From NCBI GenBank assembly GCA_018366035.1, contig JAGZIW010000001.1, positions 186,001 through 250,000 of the forward strand: DNA of 64,000 nucleotides. Reading direction: 5' to 3'. Shown here one piece after another: positions 16,423 to 24,550 of the stretch. The DNA comes from Butyricicoccus pullicaecorum. GTDB lineage: Bacteria > Bacillota > Clostridia > Oscillospirales > Butyricicoccaceae. The notes under the pieces were generated by a model, which saw nothing but the letters and a program-made list of their open reading frames with translations, had not been told where the DNA came from and ran no database searches. The position numbers and the translations under genes are program-made. Numbering within the stretch: position 1 is the first letter of the stretch; each line of letters starts with the position of its first letter.

Positions 16423-17211
16423 ATGGCACTTAGAAAATCTGCATGTATTGATACATTATATACAGAATTACCTTGGCTGGAGCGTTTTCAGGCGGCAAAA
16501 AATGACGGGTTCGATGCCGTTGAGTTTTGGGATTGGAGAACGCATGATTTGGAGGAGATCCGCAAAGCCGCAGATGACGCAAAAATTGCGATTTCCGGAT
16601 TTAACGGTGATGCAGACTATTCGCTCGTAGATCCCACACATAAAAAAAGCTATCTCGATGCGCTCGCACAGTCTATCAAAGCAGCGAAGAAGATTGGCGC
16701 AGACAGTCTGACTATTCACTCGAATGCGCTGGGAGACGGCGGCATTGTGGTCGATCATTATGATTCTCTGTCAGATACCGTGAAGCTCTGCTCCATGTAC
16801 GATACCCTGTTGGCGTGTGCAAAAATGGCAGAAACAGAACAAATCAATCTCAATCTGGAAGCGCTCAATATTACGACAGATCATGTGGGAAATTTCTTAA
16901 AGTACACCCAGATGGGCGCGGAGATTTGCCGACTGATTGGCTCTCCACGGCTTAAGCTGCTGTATGATGTCTATCATATGCAGCTCAACGAAGGCTGTAT
17001 TTGTGATACCATTTCCAAATATGCAGATCAGTTCGGTCATATTCATGTCGCAGATGCGCCGGGACGTCATGAGCCCGGGACGGGTGAGATTGCCTATAAA
17101 AAGGTGATTACACATCTGGAGGCTTGCGGCTATACCGGCCGCGTGGGTTATGAACTGTTCCCGTCAGTTGATACGGCAACAGCTGTAAAAGCCATTATGG
17201 AGCATTGCTAA
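16423..17211 (+). CDS. Sugar phosphate isomerase/epimerase, hydroxypyruvate isomerase-like
   Basis: A 262-residue TIM-barrel protein of the xylose isomerase-like superfamily. Metal-site residues can be placed in NLEALN (Glu), LLYDVYHMQ (Asp, His) and GYELFPS (Glu). The segment HIHVADAPGRHEPGTGE is typical of hydroxypyruvate isomerases. It starts 1 nt after the iolG-like gene with TTGGAGG upstream. In this operon it could isomerise an inositol-derived keto sugar (an IolE/IolI-like step) instead of hydroxypyruvate. Confidence 0.82.
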   Translation: MALRKSACIDTLYTELPWLERFQAAKNDGFDAVEFWDWRTHDLEEIRKAADDAKIAISGFNGDADYSLVDPTHKKSYLDALAQSIKAAKKIGADSLTIHSNALGDGGIVVDHYDSLSDTVKLCSMYDTLLACAKMAETEQINLNLEALNITTDHVGNFLKYTQMGAEICRLIGSPRLKLLYDVYHMQLNEGCICDTISKYADQFGHIHVADAPGRHEPGTGEIAYKKVITHLEACGYTGRVGYELFPSVDTATAVKAIMEHC

Positions 17212-17306
17212 GGATAGCAGTGCATAGACAGATGCTGCCCTGAATGGGAAATCTTAGCTGCAACTACTTTACAAAAAATGCTGATATTCTTTTCACTTTC
17301 AAAGAT

Positions 17307-17349
17307 AAAAGAGCAGTACAGAGCCAAAGGGAGCTGTACTGCTCTTTTT
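17307..17349 (+). terminator. Terminator of the sugar/cyclitol operon
   Basis: A perfect 15-bp stem (AAAAGAGCAGTACAG / CTGTACTGCTCTTTT) with a 12-nt loop and a short T tract. Confidence 0.85.
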
Positions 17350-17404
17350 GTATAGGGGCAAGTTATAAGGACTATGATAGGAGAGAAGCGGCACGGAGAA
17401 ATGA

Positions 17405-17431
17405 AAAAGACACCCACACAGGGTGTCTTTT
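17405..17431 (-). terminator. Terminator downstream of tRNA-Leu
   Basis: An 11-bp perfect stem (AAAAGACACCC / GGGTGTCTTTT) lies about 50 bp beyond the 3' end of the minus-strand tRNA and is followed by a T-rich stretch in that direction. It could also work on the plus strand. Confidence 0.65.
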
Positions 17432-17480
17432 CTGTAAGCCCGAGTATAAAATGATGACATCAGCTTATATTCGGATCAGC

Positions 17481-17565
17481 TGGTGCCGATGGCCGGACTC
17501 GAACCGGCACGGGTTGCCCCGCCGCATTTTGAGTGCGGTACGTCTACCAATTCCATCACATCGGC
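17481..17565 (-). tRNA. tRNA-Leu (anticodon CAA, reads UUG)
   Basis: The 85-nt gene folds as a class II tRNA. The acceptor stem is GCCGATG / CATCGGC, and the anticodon stem CCGCA / TGCGG encloses the loop CTCAAAA. A variable arm (GGGGCAACCC) and the T arm GCCGGTTCGAGTCCGGC follow. The 3' CCA is encoded. It is an isolated gene on the minus strand. Confidence 0.93.
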
Positions 17566-17740
17566 GTCTTAAACAGTATATCAGGAAATTCAAAAAAATG
17601 CAAGTATTTTTTTGAAGAAAAGAGAAAATGGATTGTGCGTCCGCAGACTTGACAGAATGTATTGGATATGTGAGAATGAAACAATAGGGATTATCCGCCA
17701 AATCATAGATATAAATATAAAGTAAAGAAGGACGATGCTT

Positions 17741-18376
17741 ATGACGAAACAAGAACGTGCACTGGAAATTATTGAGCGTTTAAAACGAGAATATCCAGAT
17801 GCAGGCTGCACATTGGATTATAATGAAGCGTGGAAACTTTTGGTTAGCCTGCGGCTTGCAGCGCAGTGTACAGATGCGAGAGTAAATGTGGTAGTGGAAA
17901 GACTGTATGAAAAGTTTCCAGATGTTGAGGCATTGGCGGCAGCAGACGTCGATGAAATTGAAAAAATTGTACACCCATGTGGTTTGGGACCGAGCAAGGC
18001 AAGAGATATCAGCGCATGTATGAAAATGCTGCGAGATGAATATCATGGGCAGATCCCGCAAACCTTTGAAGAACTGCTTCGGTTGCCGGGAGTCGGACGC
18101 AAGAGCGCCAATCTGGTAATGGGTGATGTATTTGGAAAGCCCGCAATCGTGACAGATACACACTGTATCCGCCTTGTGAATAGAATGGGACTGGTCGATG
18201 GGATCAAGGAGCCGAAAAAGGTAGAAATGGCACTCTGGAAGATCATTCCGCCAGAGGAGGGCAGCGCATTTTGCCACCGCTTGGTGTTCCATGGGCGAGA
18301 CGTATGCAGCGCACGAAAAAAACCGGACTGCGAAATATGTTGTGTGCGGGATTTATGTCCGCAGATTGGAGTATAA
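17741..18376 (+). CDS. nth: Endonuclease III (base-excision DNA glycosylase/AP lyase)
   Basis: It removes oxidised pyrimidines and cleaves abasic sites. The 211-residue protein has the helix-hairpin-helix LPGVGRKSAN with the catalytic Lys, the catalytic Asp in VTDTHCIRL, and a C-terminal [4Fe-4S] motif. The first cysteine spacing is C-x7-C (CSARKKPDC) rather than the usual x6; the rest (CxxC, x5, C) is standard. The start at 17741 is preferred over the ATG 6 nt upstream, because AAGAAGGA would then be 8 nt away. It is separate from the hydrolase cassette, with about 60 nt between. Confidence 0.93.
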   Translation: MTKQERALEIIERLKREYPDAGCTLDYNEAWKLLVSLRLAAQCTDARVNVVVERLYEKFPDVEALAAADVDEIEKIVHPCGLGPSKARDISACMKMLRDEYHGQIPQTFEELLRLPGVGRKSANLVMGDVFGKPAIVTDTHCIRLVNRMGLVDGIKEPKKVEMALWKIIPPEEGSAFCHRLVFHGRDVCSARKKPDCEICCVRDLCPQIGV

Positions 18377-18438
18377 TGGATCGCGCCGGATCGATATCAC
18401 GATAAGCGGCTGATGGGAGAAAAAGAGAGGATACGTAA

Positions 18439-19473
18439 ATGGCAATCAATAAACGTATGCGTGCTGCACTCAGGCTATTATCTTATCCGGCGGCAGCGGA
18501 TTTAGACAAGCTTTATAAGATAGAGCGTGCGCTCTATCAGCTCAAGGCACCCCCGCTCGCGGCACTGTATCACCATTGGGATCATGTGATCGAGTCAGTG
18601 GACGGAACACCGATTCGGGTGCGGATTTATACTCCAAAACAGCAGACAGATCATCGAATCTTATTGTTTTTTCATGGCGGCGGCTGGGTGCTGGAAAGTG
18701 TGGATACCTACAATCAGGTATGTAAGGCGCTTGCAAGGGCAACCGGCTGCCGTGTGATTTCAGTGGAATATCGGAGAGCGCCGGAGTATCCTTTTCCGGT
18801 GGCGCTGGAGGATTGTTATGCAGCTGCCAAAACAATTTATCAGGCAGGTGAACCGCTTGGCATACATGGCCCCGAGGATATCATACTGATTGGGGACAGT
18901 GCCGGTGGAAATCTTGCGGCAGCTGTGTCTCTCTTGGCACGAGATCGTGGAGAATTTGAGGTTGCACATCAGATTCTGATTTATCCGGCGACTGCTGCAG
19001 ATCACTCGGAAAGCTCCCCGTTTGCATCAGTGCATGAAAATGGGGAAGGATATTTATTGACAGCCTATCGTGTAGAGCAATTTATGAAGCTGTATGCAGG
19101 TGTTGATGATTCTGCCTATCAGAACCCATATTTTGCGCCGATTTTAATGAAGGATCTGAGCAGGCAGCCACGTACACTTGTGATAACAGCAGAATATGAT
19201 CCTTTGCGCGATGAAGGAGAAGCTTATGCAAAGGCGCTTGCAGAGGCAGGCAATGCGGTATCTTGTGTGCGGCTGCTAGATGCTTTGCATGGCTTTATTT
19301 CTTTGCCCGCCCGCTTTGTGCATGTGAAGCGTACACATGCGCTGATTCAAGACTTTTTGGGAGATGAAACAAAATGCGCAGACAGCAAAAACCAGACTGG
19401 TACCGTCTTGATAATGCGGCAAAAATCTTCCCGCCAACGGTTCACGGAGCAGACACAGCAGTATTCCGACTGA
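18439..19473 (+). CDS. Alpha/beta hydrolase of the hormone-sensitive-lipase type
   Basis: A 344-residue serine esterase-like protein. HGGGW forms the oxyanion hole, GDSAGG carries the nucleophile, and the Asp (AEYDPLRDE) and His (ALHGFIS) complete the triad. An AGAGAGGA ribosome binding site precedes the start. The last 33 codons overlap the following acyltransferase gene in another frame by 100 nt; that tail (rich in Gln, Ser, Thr, Arg) is unlike the rest and is probably a read-on extension. It is the first gene of a three-gene cassette. The ester substrate is unknown. Confidence 0.88.
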   Translation: MAINKRMRAALRLLSYPAAADLDKLYKIERALYQLKAPPLAALYHHWDHVIESVDGTPIRVRIYTPKQQTDHRILLFFHGGGWVLESVDTYNQVCKALARATGCRVISVEYRRAPEYPFPVALEDCYAAAKTIYQAGEPLGIHGPEDIILIGDSAGGNLAAAVSLLARDRGEFEVAHQILIYPATAADHSESSPFASVHENGEGYLLTAYRVEQFMKLYAGVDDSAYQNPYFAPILMKDLSRQPRTLVITAEYDPLRDEGEAYAKALAEAGNAVSCVRLLDALHGFISLPARFVHVKRTHALIQDFLGDETKCADSKNQTGTVLIMRQKSSRQRFTEQTQQYSD

Positions 19474-20627
19474 CATGTGAGCTCAATGAGCCGGTCAGAC
19501 CGGAGATTTTACAGCGTGCTCTTGACCGTATGGTTGTACTATATCCAAATCTGCGTACCGTACTGCGGCGTGGTGTGTTTTGGTATTATCTGGAGCAGAC
19601 CAACCGACATGCGAAGGTCGTTCCAGAGCATACCCCGCCCTGTGCACAGCTTTATCAGGACAGCCGTTCTTCACTGTTTGAGGTGAGCTATTGGAAGAAT
19701 AAGATCAATTTTGATGTGTTTCATGTCGTGGCAGATGGTGCTGGAGCAATCGATATGCTGCAAACGCTGGTGACAGAATATGTATCAGATGCTTACCATC
19801 TGGAGGTTCAGCGACCGCCGCAGGCCGCGCTCGATGAACGCATGGAGGACGGCTTTCAAAAATACTATAAGACAGAGGCAAACAGTGCGGGAACTGTGCA
19901 GAAAATGCGTGCCTATCGTTTGCCGTATCGTGGGAAGGATTTGTCTGTTTTCGAGGGCGTGTGTGATGTGCAGGCAGTCCTGCAAGCGGCACACCAATAT
20001 GACACCACGCTGACGGTATATCTGGCAGCTGTGCTGTTTCAGGCGATTCAGGGCGGTATGTATGTAAGAGACCGGAAAAAGCCAGTGGTCTTGACCGTTC
20101 CGGTCGACTTGCGCAGTTATTTTCCGTCTCATACGACGAGAAATTTCTTTAGCATCATTCGGGCATCTTACAGCTTTCAGGAGCGCTCTGGAGAGTTTGA
20201 AGATATTTTGGAGCAGACTGCACAGGCGTTTCGAAGGGAGTTGACCGCAGAAAATCTGGCGGCGCGGCTCAATACACTTGCGGCGCTTGAGCATAATTTT
20301 CTGCTGCGTCCAATACCTTTATTTCTGAAGTATCCGGCACTGTTTCTATCAGGTAAGCTTTCTGATATTGGGGAAACAGCCGTCCTTTCTAATATCGGAC
20401 GTTTTCAACTGCCGGAAGTGATACAGCCCTATGTGAAGGGCTTTGGCGTATTTGTTGGAACAGATGCCTTGCAGCTGTGTACTTGCAGCTATGGAGGCAA
20501 GCTGCATTTGGGCTTCACGACAACGATGAGAGATCCGGCTGTTATCCGCAGATTTTGCAATCATCTGACCGGAGATGGTATTGAGCTGGAGATTCGCAGC
20601 AACACAATGTATGGGGAGGAAAAGTAG
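19374..20627 (+). CDS. Condensation-domain-like (alcohol acetyltransferase type) acyltransferase
   Basis: The 417-residue protein belongs to the CoA-dependent acyltransferase / condensation superfamily. The catalytic motif appears as FHVVADG, which keeps the second His and the Asp-Gly of HHxxxDG. The N-terminal WYRLDNAAKIFP is typical of the clostridial family found beside DUF6320 genes. GGGAG lies upstream of the ATG at 19374. The conserved start segment shows that the overlap with the hydrolase is truly coding in this frame. Donor and acceptor are unknown; an acyl ester made here may be the hydrolase's substrate, but that is inference. Confidence 0.85.
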   Translation: MRRQQKPDWYRLDNAAKIFPPTVHGADTAVFRLTCELNEPVRPEILQRALDRMVVLYPNLRTVLRRGVFWYYLEQTNRHAKVVPEHTPPCAQLYQDSRSSLFEVSYWKNKINFDVFHVVADGAGAIDMLQTLVTEYVSDAYHLEVQRPPQAALDERMEDGFQKYYKTEANSAGTVQKMRAYRLPYRGKDLSVFEGVCDVQAVLQAAHQYDTTLTVYLAAVLFQAIQGGMYVRDRKKPVVLTVPVDLRSYFPSHTTRNFFSIIRASYSFQERSGEFEDILEQTAQAFRRELTAENLAARLNTLAALEHNFLLRPIPLFLKYPALFLSGKLSDIGETAVLSNIGRFQLPEVIQPYVKGFGVFVGTDALQLCTCSYGGKLHLGFTTTMRDPAVIRRFCNHLTGDGIELEIRSNTMYGEEK

Positions 20628-21296
20628 ATGCTGTATTGTCCGCTGTGTCGGGTCAAGGTTGCAGGAGATAAGCGCTGCTGCCCGCTGTGCAAGGGACAGC
20701 TCACAGGAGTTCCAGAGCCGGAGAGCGAAATTTTTCCACAGATTGTGCCGCCCCATAAGCTGGCGCGTATTGCGCGGCGTATGATAACGCTTTGTTTACT
20801 GGTGGTTGTCTTGTGCTGCATACAAATTGAAAGCGTGTGGCATCCGGCAAGCAATTGGCCGTTTTTTGTCATTGCAGCGGTTGGCTGTCTTTGGCTCTCT
20901 GTTATGCTGGGTATTTCCAGACGGCGTGTCCTGATGCAGAATCTAACTGCGCAGACAATCCTGTTTTCTGTCCTTGCGATTTTGTGGGATTATGGAACGG
21001 GTTGGCGGGGCTGGTCAATTGAGTGGGTCAATCCGATTCTGTGTGTATCTGCGCTTACCGCGCTTTTGCTGCTCAAGGTGATTTTGCGGGTCCCCATGGT
21101 GGAAGCGGTTGGTTGGATAGGGCTTCTTTCCGTGCTTAGCTGGCTGATTCCGCTTGTCTTATTGTTGTTTGGGGATATGAGTGTTGTATGGCCCAGTATT
21201 TTATGCTGCGGTCTGTCATTCGCAGTTACAGTCATATTGGTGATTTTCTTCCATCGCTATATGCGGGAGGAAGCAGAACGCAGATTCCATTTGTAA
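20628..21296 (+). CDS. Zinc-ribbon membrane protein, DUF6320 type
   Basis: A 222-residue protein with an N-terminal zinc ribbon (YCPLC then CCPLC, residues 3-22) and about five to six membrane segments between residues 48 and 215. It starts directly at the stop of the acyltransferase gene, so the two are tightly coupled. From memory the DUF6320 family is found next to such acyltransferases in Clostridia; no function is known to me. It may anchor the acyltransferase at the membrane. Confidence 0.83.
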   Translation: MLYCPLCRVKVAGDKRCCPLCKGQLTGVPEPESEIFPQIVPPHKLARIARRMITLCLLVVVLCCIQIESVWHPASNWPFFVIAAVGCLWLSVMLGISRRRVLMQNLTAQTILFSVLAILWDYGTGWRGWSIEWVNPILCVSALTALLLLKVILRVPMVEAVGWIGLLSVLSWLIPLVLLLFGDMSVVWPSILCCGLSFAVTVILVIFFHRYMREEAERRFHL

Positions 21297-21326
21297 AAAA
21301 GAAGGCGCTTACGCGCCTTCTTTTTT
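21295..21326. terminator. Bidirectional terminator
   Basis: The arms GAAGGCGC / GCGCCTTC are flanked by six A and six T, so they terminate both the DUF6320 cassette and the converging Crp/Fnr gene. Confidence 0.9.
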
Positions 21327-21337
21327 ATGGGTGAAGA

Positions 21338-22015
21338 TTAAAATATATCATTTTCAGATAACTCTTGATACAGCTTTGATTTATCCAAGATTTGGATTCC
21401 GCCGCGGGAAACTGCAATGCTTCCGGTTTGAGAAAGCTGCTTTAGAGTTCGGCTGACCGCTTCGCGCGCAGAGCCGATTGCGCGTGCTAAATGCTCCTGT
21501 GTCAAAGAGAGGGTACTGTTTCCGCTGCTTGCGGACTCATCAATCAAAAAGGCTGCAACGCGCTGACGCAAGGTCATGAAAAACATACGTTCCACGGCTT
21601 GGATCAAATCAGATAAGCGTTCGGTGCTGCTGCGATAAACAAAATTTTCGACATGCAGATTTTCCTCCATCAGCTGTGCAAAAACAGGTGTGGGGATAAT
21701 CAGCAGATCGCAGTCTGTCTCGGCGTCGATTTGCACATCGAACGTCATGGCAGACAGCACACAGGAAGCAGACAGCACACAGGTTTCCCCTGAACGCAAA
21801 CGATAAATGGTTGCTTCGCGTCCATCTGCACTCAGCAAATAGACACGTACAATGCCGGATATAACAAATAGTGGGCCGATACAGCTCTGATTTCCCATTT
21901 TTATGGCTTCGCCTGCAGTAAAATGTGCAGTATGGGAGTGTTCCCGCACGAGTGATTTTTGCGCCTGAGATAAATGTGGCCAAAATGATTGTGCCTCCAA
22001 TAATGTGGTATCCAA
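21338..22015 (-). CDS. Crp/Fnr family transcriptional regulator
   Basis: The 225-residue protein has an N-terminal cyclic-nucleotide-binding-type beta barrel (about residues 15-130), then a dimer helix and a winged helix with the recognition segment AIGSAREAVSRTLKQL. No N-terminal Cys cluster of the Fnr type is present, so it is not an obvious Fe-S oxygen sensor. The start is a TTG at 22015 preceded by AAGAAGG; no ATG in frame keeps the whole barrel. It is divergent from ddh, so it may act on that promoter, but this is untested. Confidence 0.88.
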   Translation of the reverse strand: MDTTLLEAQSFWPHLSQAQKSLVREHSHTAHFTAGEAIKMGNQSCIGPLFVISGIVRVYLLSADGREATIYRLRSGETCVLSASCVLSAMTFDVQIDAETDCDLLIIPTPVFAQLMEENLHVENFVYRSSTERLSDLIQAVERMFFMTLRQRVAAFLIDESASSGNSTLSLTQEHLARAIGSAREAVSRTLKQLSQTGSIAVSRGGIQILDKSKLYQELSENDIF

Positions 22016-22045
22016 AAAGCCACCTTCTTTCTATGTTTTATTTTT

Positions 22046-22074
22046 ATTGTACCTGAACTGGATACATATTGCAA
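22046..22074 (-). promoter_or_regulatory. Predicted promoter of the Crp/Fnr gene
   Basis: On the minus strand TTGCAA (22074-22069) and TACAAT (22051-22046) have a 17-bp spacer. Confidence 0.55.
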
Positions 22075-22198
22075 GGACACAGCAAACAAGGCAGTGTATG
22101 CCGGAAGAAAACACAAAGCTGCATATACCGATTTTCTGATTGCAACAAGATTTTTGGGATTCGAAAATAAAATTTTGTTTGCTTTGTTTTACAAAGGG

Positions 22199-22222
22199 GC
22201 ATTTTCTTGTACAAGAAAATGC
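22199..22222. promoter_or_regulatory. Perfect 24-bp palindrome (likely operator) at the ddh promoter
   Basis: GCATTTTCTTGT is followed directly by its exact reverse complement ACAAGAAAATGC. A perfect TATAAT lies 2 bp downstream (22225-22230), so the palindrome covers the -35 region, where no good -35 hexamer is seen. This is the layout of a repressor site or of an activator-dependent promoter. Confidence 0.75.
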
Positions 22223-22230
22223 GGTATAAT

Positions 22231-22396
22231 AACGATATCCGTTGGAAGCGTATAGGGACAGGCAGTATCCAATTTCGGATAACCCTGTTGTCCTACGATA
22301 AATTCCAGCGAAGGCTGTCGATTTCAAAATTAAGACACTGGCACAGGTTCTGTAACAAAGGGACATTTGCCAATATAGAAAGTGAGAGGAGAACCT
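22231..22396 (+). other. Structured leader of ddh
   Basis: About 160 nt of leader lie between the TATAAT box and the start. Positions 22250-22296 can fold into a long imperfect hairpin (GTA, AGG, CAGG and TATCC pairing with GGATA, CCTG, CCT and TAC). I do not see the conserved core of a lysine riboswitch or a T-box. Confidence 0.4.
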
Positions 22397-23383
22397 ATGC
22401 GTATTAAAATTGGTATTTTAGGGTATGGCAACCTTGGACGCGGTGTGGAGGCTGCCATTGCACAAAACGCTGATATGGAGCTTGTTGGCGTATTTACTCG
22501 CCGCGACCCTGCTTCTGTAAAGATTGCAACTGCCGGCGTATCAGTCTATCATAGCGATGACGCAGAAAAGATGCAGGATCAAATTGATGTTATGGTAATC
22601 TGTGGCGGCAGTGCAACAGACCTGCCTAATTTGACACCTAAGTATGCACAGCTGTTTAATGTGGTAGACAGCTTTGATACCCATGCCAATATTCCTGCTC
22701 ATTTTGCAGCAGTTGATGCAGCGGCAAAGAAGGGCGGCAAGGTTGGACTGATCTCCTGTGGCTGGGACCCGGGTATGTTTTCTCTCAACCGTGTCTATGC
22801 AAATGCAATTTTACCACAAGGTAAGGATTATACCTTCTGGGGGCGTGGTGTCAGTCAGGGACACTCTGATGCAATTCGCCGCATTGACGGTGTTGTGGAC
22901 GCTCGTCAGTATACCTGTCCGGTAGAAGCAGCCGTAGATTCAGTACGCGCCGGAGAGAATCCGGAACTGACGACTCGTCAGAAGCACACAAGAGAGTGCT
23001 TTGTTGTTGCAGAGGAGGGTGCGGATTTGGAGTGCATTGCGCAGCAAATTAAAACCATGCCCAACTATTTTGCAGATTATGATACCACAGTGCACTTTAT
23101 CTCTCAGGAAGAGCTGGATAGAGAGCATAAGGGGCTGCCGCACGGCGGATTTGTGATCCGTGCAGGAAAGACCGGATTTTCCGAGGAGCACCAGCATATC
23201 ATTGAATATCGTTTACAGCTGGATTCCAATCCGGAATTTACCGGCTCCGTTTTGGTGGCGTGTGCACGCGCTGCATATCGCATGAATCAGTCTGGACAGT
23301 CCGGCGGAAAGACTATGCTCGATGTTGCGCCTGCATATCTGTGCGCACAGTCTGGGGAAGAACTGAGAGCACATATGCTGTAA
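22397..23383 (+). CDS. ddh: meso-Diaminopimelate D-dehydrogenase
   Basis: It converts tetrahydrodipicolinate directly to meso-diaminopimelate with NADPH and ammonia. The 328-residue protein has the Rossmann GYGNLGRG near residue 8, the family segments CGGSATDLP, SFDTHANIP, SCGWDPGMFS and WGRGVSQGHSDA, and the C-terminal half typical of Ddh. The start at 22397 follows GAGAGGAGAA; the longer reading frame includes that ribosome binding site. It is monocistronic, ended by the hairpin at 23494. Confidence 0.95.
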   Translation: MRIKIGILGYGNLGRGVEAAIAQNADMELVGVFTRRDPASVKIATAGVSVYHSDDAEKMQDQIDVMVICGGSATDLPNLTPKYAQLFNVVDSFDTHANIPAHFAAVDAAAKKGGKVGLISCGWDPGMFSLNRVYANAILPQGKDYTFWGRGVSQGHSDAIRRIDGVVDARQYTCPVEAAVDSVRAGENPELTTRQKHTRECFVVAEEGADLECIAQQIKTMPNYFADYDTTVHFISQEELDREHKGLPHGGFVIRAGKTGFSEEHQHIIEYRLQLDSNPEFTGSVLVACARAAYRMNQSGQSGGKTMLDVAPAYLCAQSGEELRAHML

Positions 23384-23493
23384 TTAAGGCTGCTTAACAG
23401 TATGCCGGAAAAGTCTTTTTGTGGTTTTGCTTGAAGTGAAGCGACTTAAAAAAATTCAAGATCTGAGGGGACTGACCTTGGATTTTGCGCTCC

Positions 23494-23524
23494 AAAACCG
23501 GCATAGAAATTCTATGCCGGTTTT
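23494..23524 (+). terminator. Terminator after ddh
   Basis: A perfect 15-bp stem (AAAACCGGCATAGAA / TTCTATGCCGGTTTT) with a 1-nt nominal loop. It ends about 30 bp before the map start, so map must have its own signal or depend on read-through. Confidence 0.8.
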
Positions 23525-23556
23525 GCCCGTTATATGAATGAAAGGAGTTTGAAATA

Positions 23557-24429
23557 ATGCCGGAACTTGGAAGAAACGACCCATGTTGGTGTGGAAGCGG
23601 AAAGAAGTATAAGAAGTGCCATGCGGATTTCGATGAAAAACTGGAAACTTTTGCGGTCAGCGGGCATGTGATCCCGACACATCAGATGATCAAAACAGAG
23701 GAACAAATCGATGCCATTCGGAAAAGTGCTAAAATCAATATTGCCGTTTTGGATTATGTGGCAGAGCACATTCGAGCGGGGATTTCAACCGCAGAGATCG
23801 ACCGTTGGGTGTATGAGGAGACTGTGCGTATGGGAGGAACACCTGCGCCGCTTGGCTTTGAGGGATTTCCGAAGAGTGTATGTACCTCGGTCAACAATGA
23901 GGTATGCCATGGGATTCCCTCTGAGGATATGATTTTACAGGACGGCGACATCATAAACGTAGATGTATCTACGATTTTAGATGGCTTTTACGCAGATTCT
24001 TCACGTATGTTTTGCATTGGCAAAGTTTTGCCGGAGTGGGAACGATTGGTGCGTGTAACAAAGGAATGTATGGAAAAGGGGCTCGAGCAGGTCAGACCAT
24101 GGGGCTTTTTGGGAGACATCGGACAGGCAATCAACGACCATGCACAGGCAAATGGATATTCGGTTGTACGCGAGATTGGCGGACATGGGGTTGGACTGGA
24201 ATTTCACGAGGATCCATGGGTCAGTCATGTGGCAAAAGCGGGCACGGGTGTGGTTCTGGCGCCCGGTATGATGTTTACCATTGAACCGATGGTCAATATG
24301 GGTGCTGCCGATATCTTTCAGGACAGTGAAAATGGCTGGACGATTTATACACAGGATAATCTGCCTTCCGCCCAGTGGGAGATTCAGGTTCTTGTAACGG
24401 AAGATGGACATGAAGTGATTTCCTACTAA
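23557..24429 (+). CDS. map: Methionine aminopeptidase type I with N-terminal SEC-C zinc motif
   Basis: It removes the initiator Met from nascent proteins. The 290-residue protein opens with a SEC-C motif (NDPCWCGSGKKYKKCH, residues 7-22) that binds zinc and may contact the ribosome. The pita-bread peptidase domain follows, with metal ligands in NVDVSTILDGFYADSS (two Asp), GGHGVGLEFHE (His), and the Glu residues in FTIEP and QWEIQVL. The usual Firmicutes map beside secY lacks this extension, so this may be a second copy. GAAAGGAG precedes the ATG. Confidence 0.92.
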   Translation: MPELGRNDPCWCGSGKKYKKCHADFDEKLETFAVSGHVIPTHQMIKTEEQIDAIRKSAKINIAVLDYVAEHIRAGISTAEIDRWVYEETVRMGGTPAPLGFEGFPKSVCTSVNNEVCHGIPSEDMILQDGDIINVDVSTILDGFYADSSRMFCIGKVLPEWERLVRVTKECMEKGLEQVRPWGFLGDIGQAINDHAQANGYSVVREIGGHGVGLEFHEDPWVSHVAKAGTGVVLAPGMMFTIEPMVNMGAADIFQDSENGWTIYTQDNLPSAQWEIQVLVTEDGHEVISY

Positions 24430-24451
24430 AAAATAAAATATAACAAAAAAA

Positions 24452-24489
24452 CAAGGATAAAAGATTGATCTTTTATCCTTGCTTTTTTG
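24452..24489 (+). terminator. Terminator after map
   Basis: A perfect 14-bp stem (CAAGGATAAAAGAT / ATCTTTTATCCTTG) with a 2-nt loop and CTTTTTTG downstream. It may also help end nfnAB from the other side. Confidence 0.88.
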
Positions 24490-24550
24490 TTTTGAGGAAA
24501 GTTGGACTGTAAGAGCCTTTTAATTGTTTACGGACACTGCTCTAATATGT

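Noticed and set aside
22231..22396. Lysine riboswitch or T-box in the ddh leader
   Set aside because: The leader is structured, but I cannot find the conserved core or the GGTGG-type T-box sequence.
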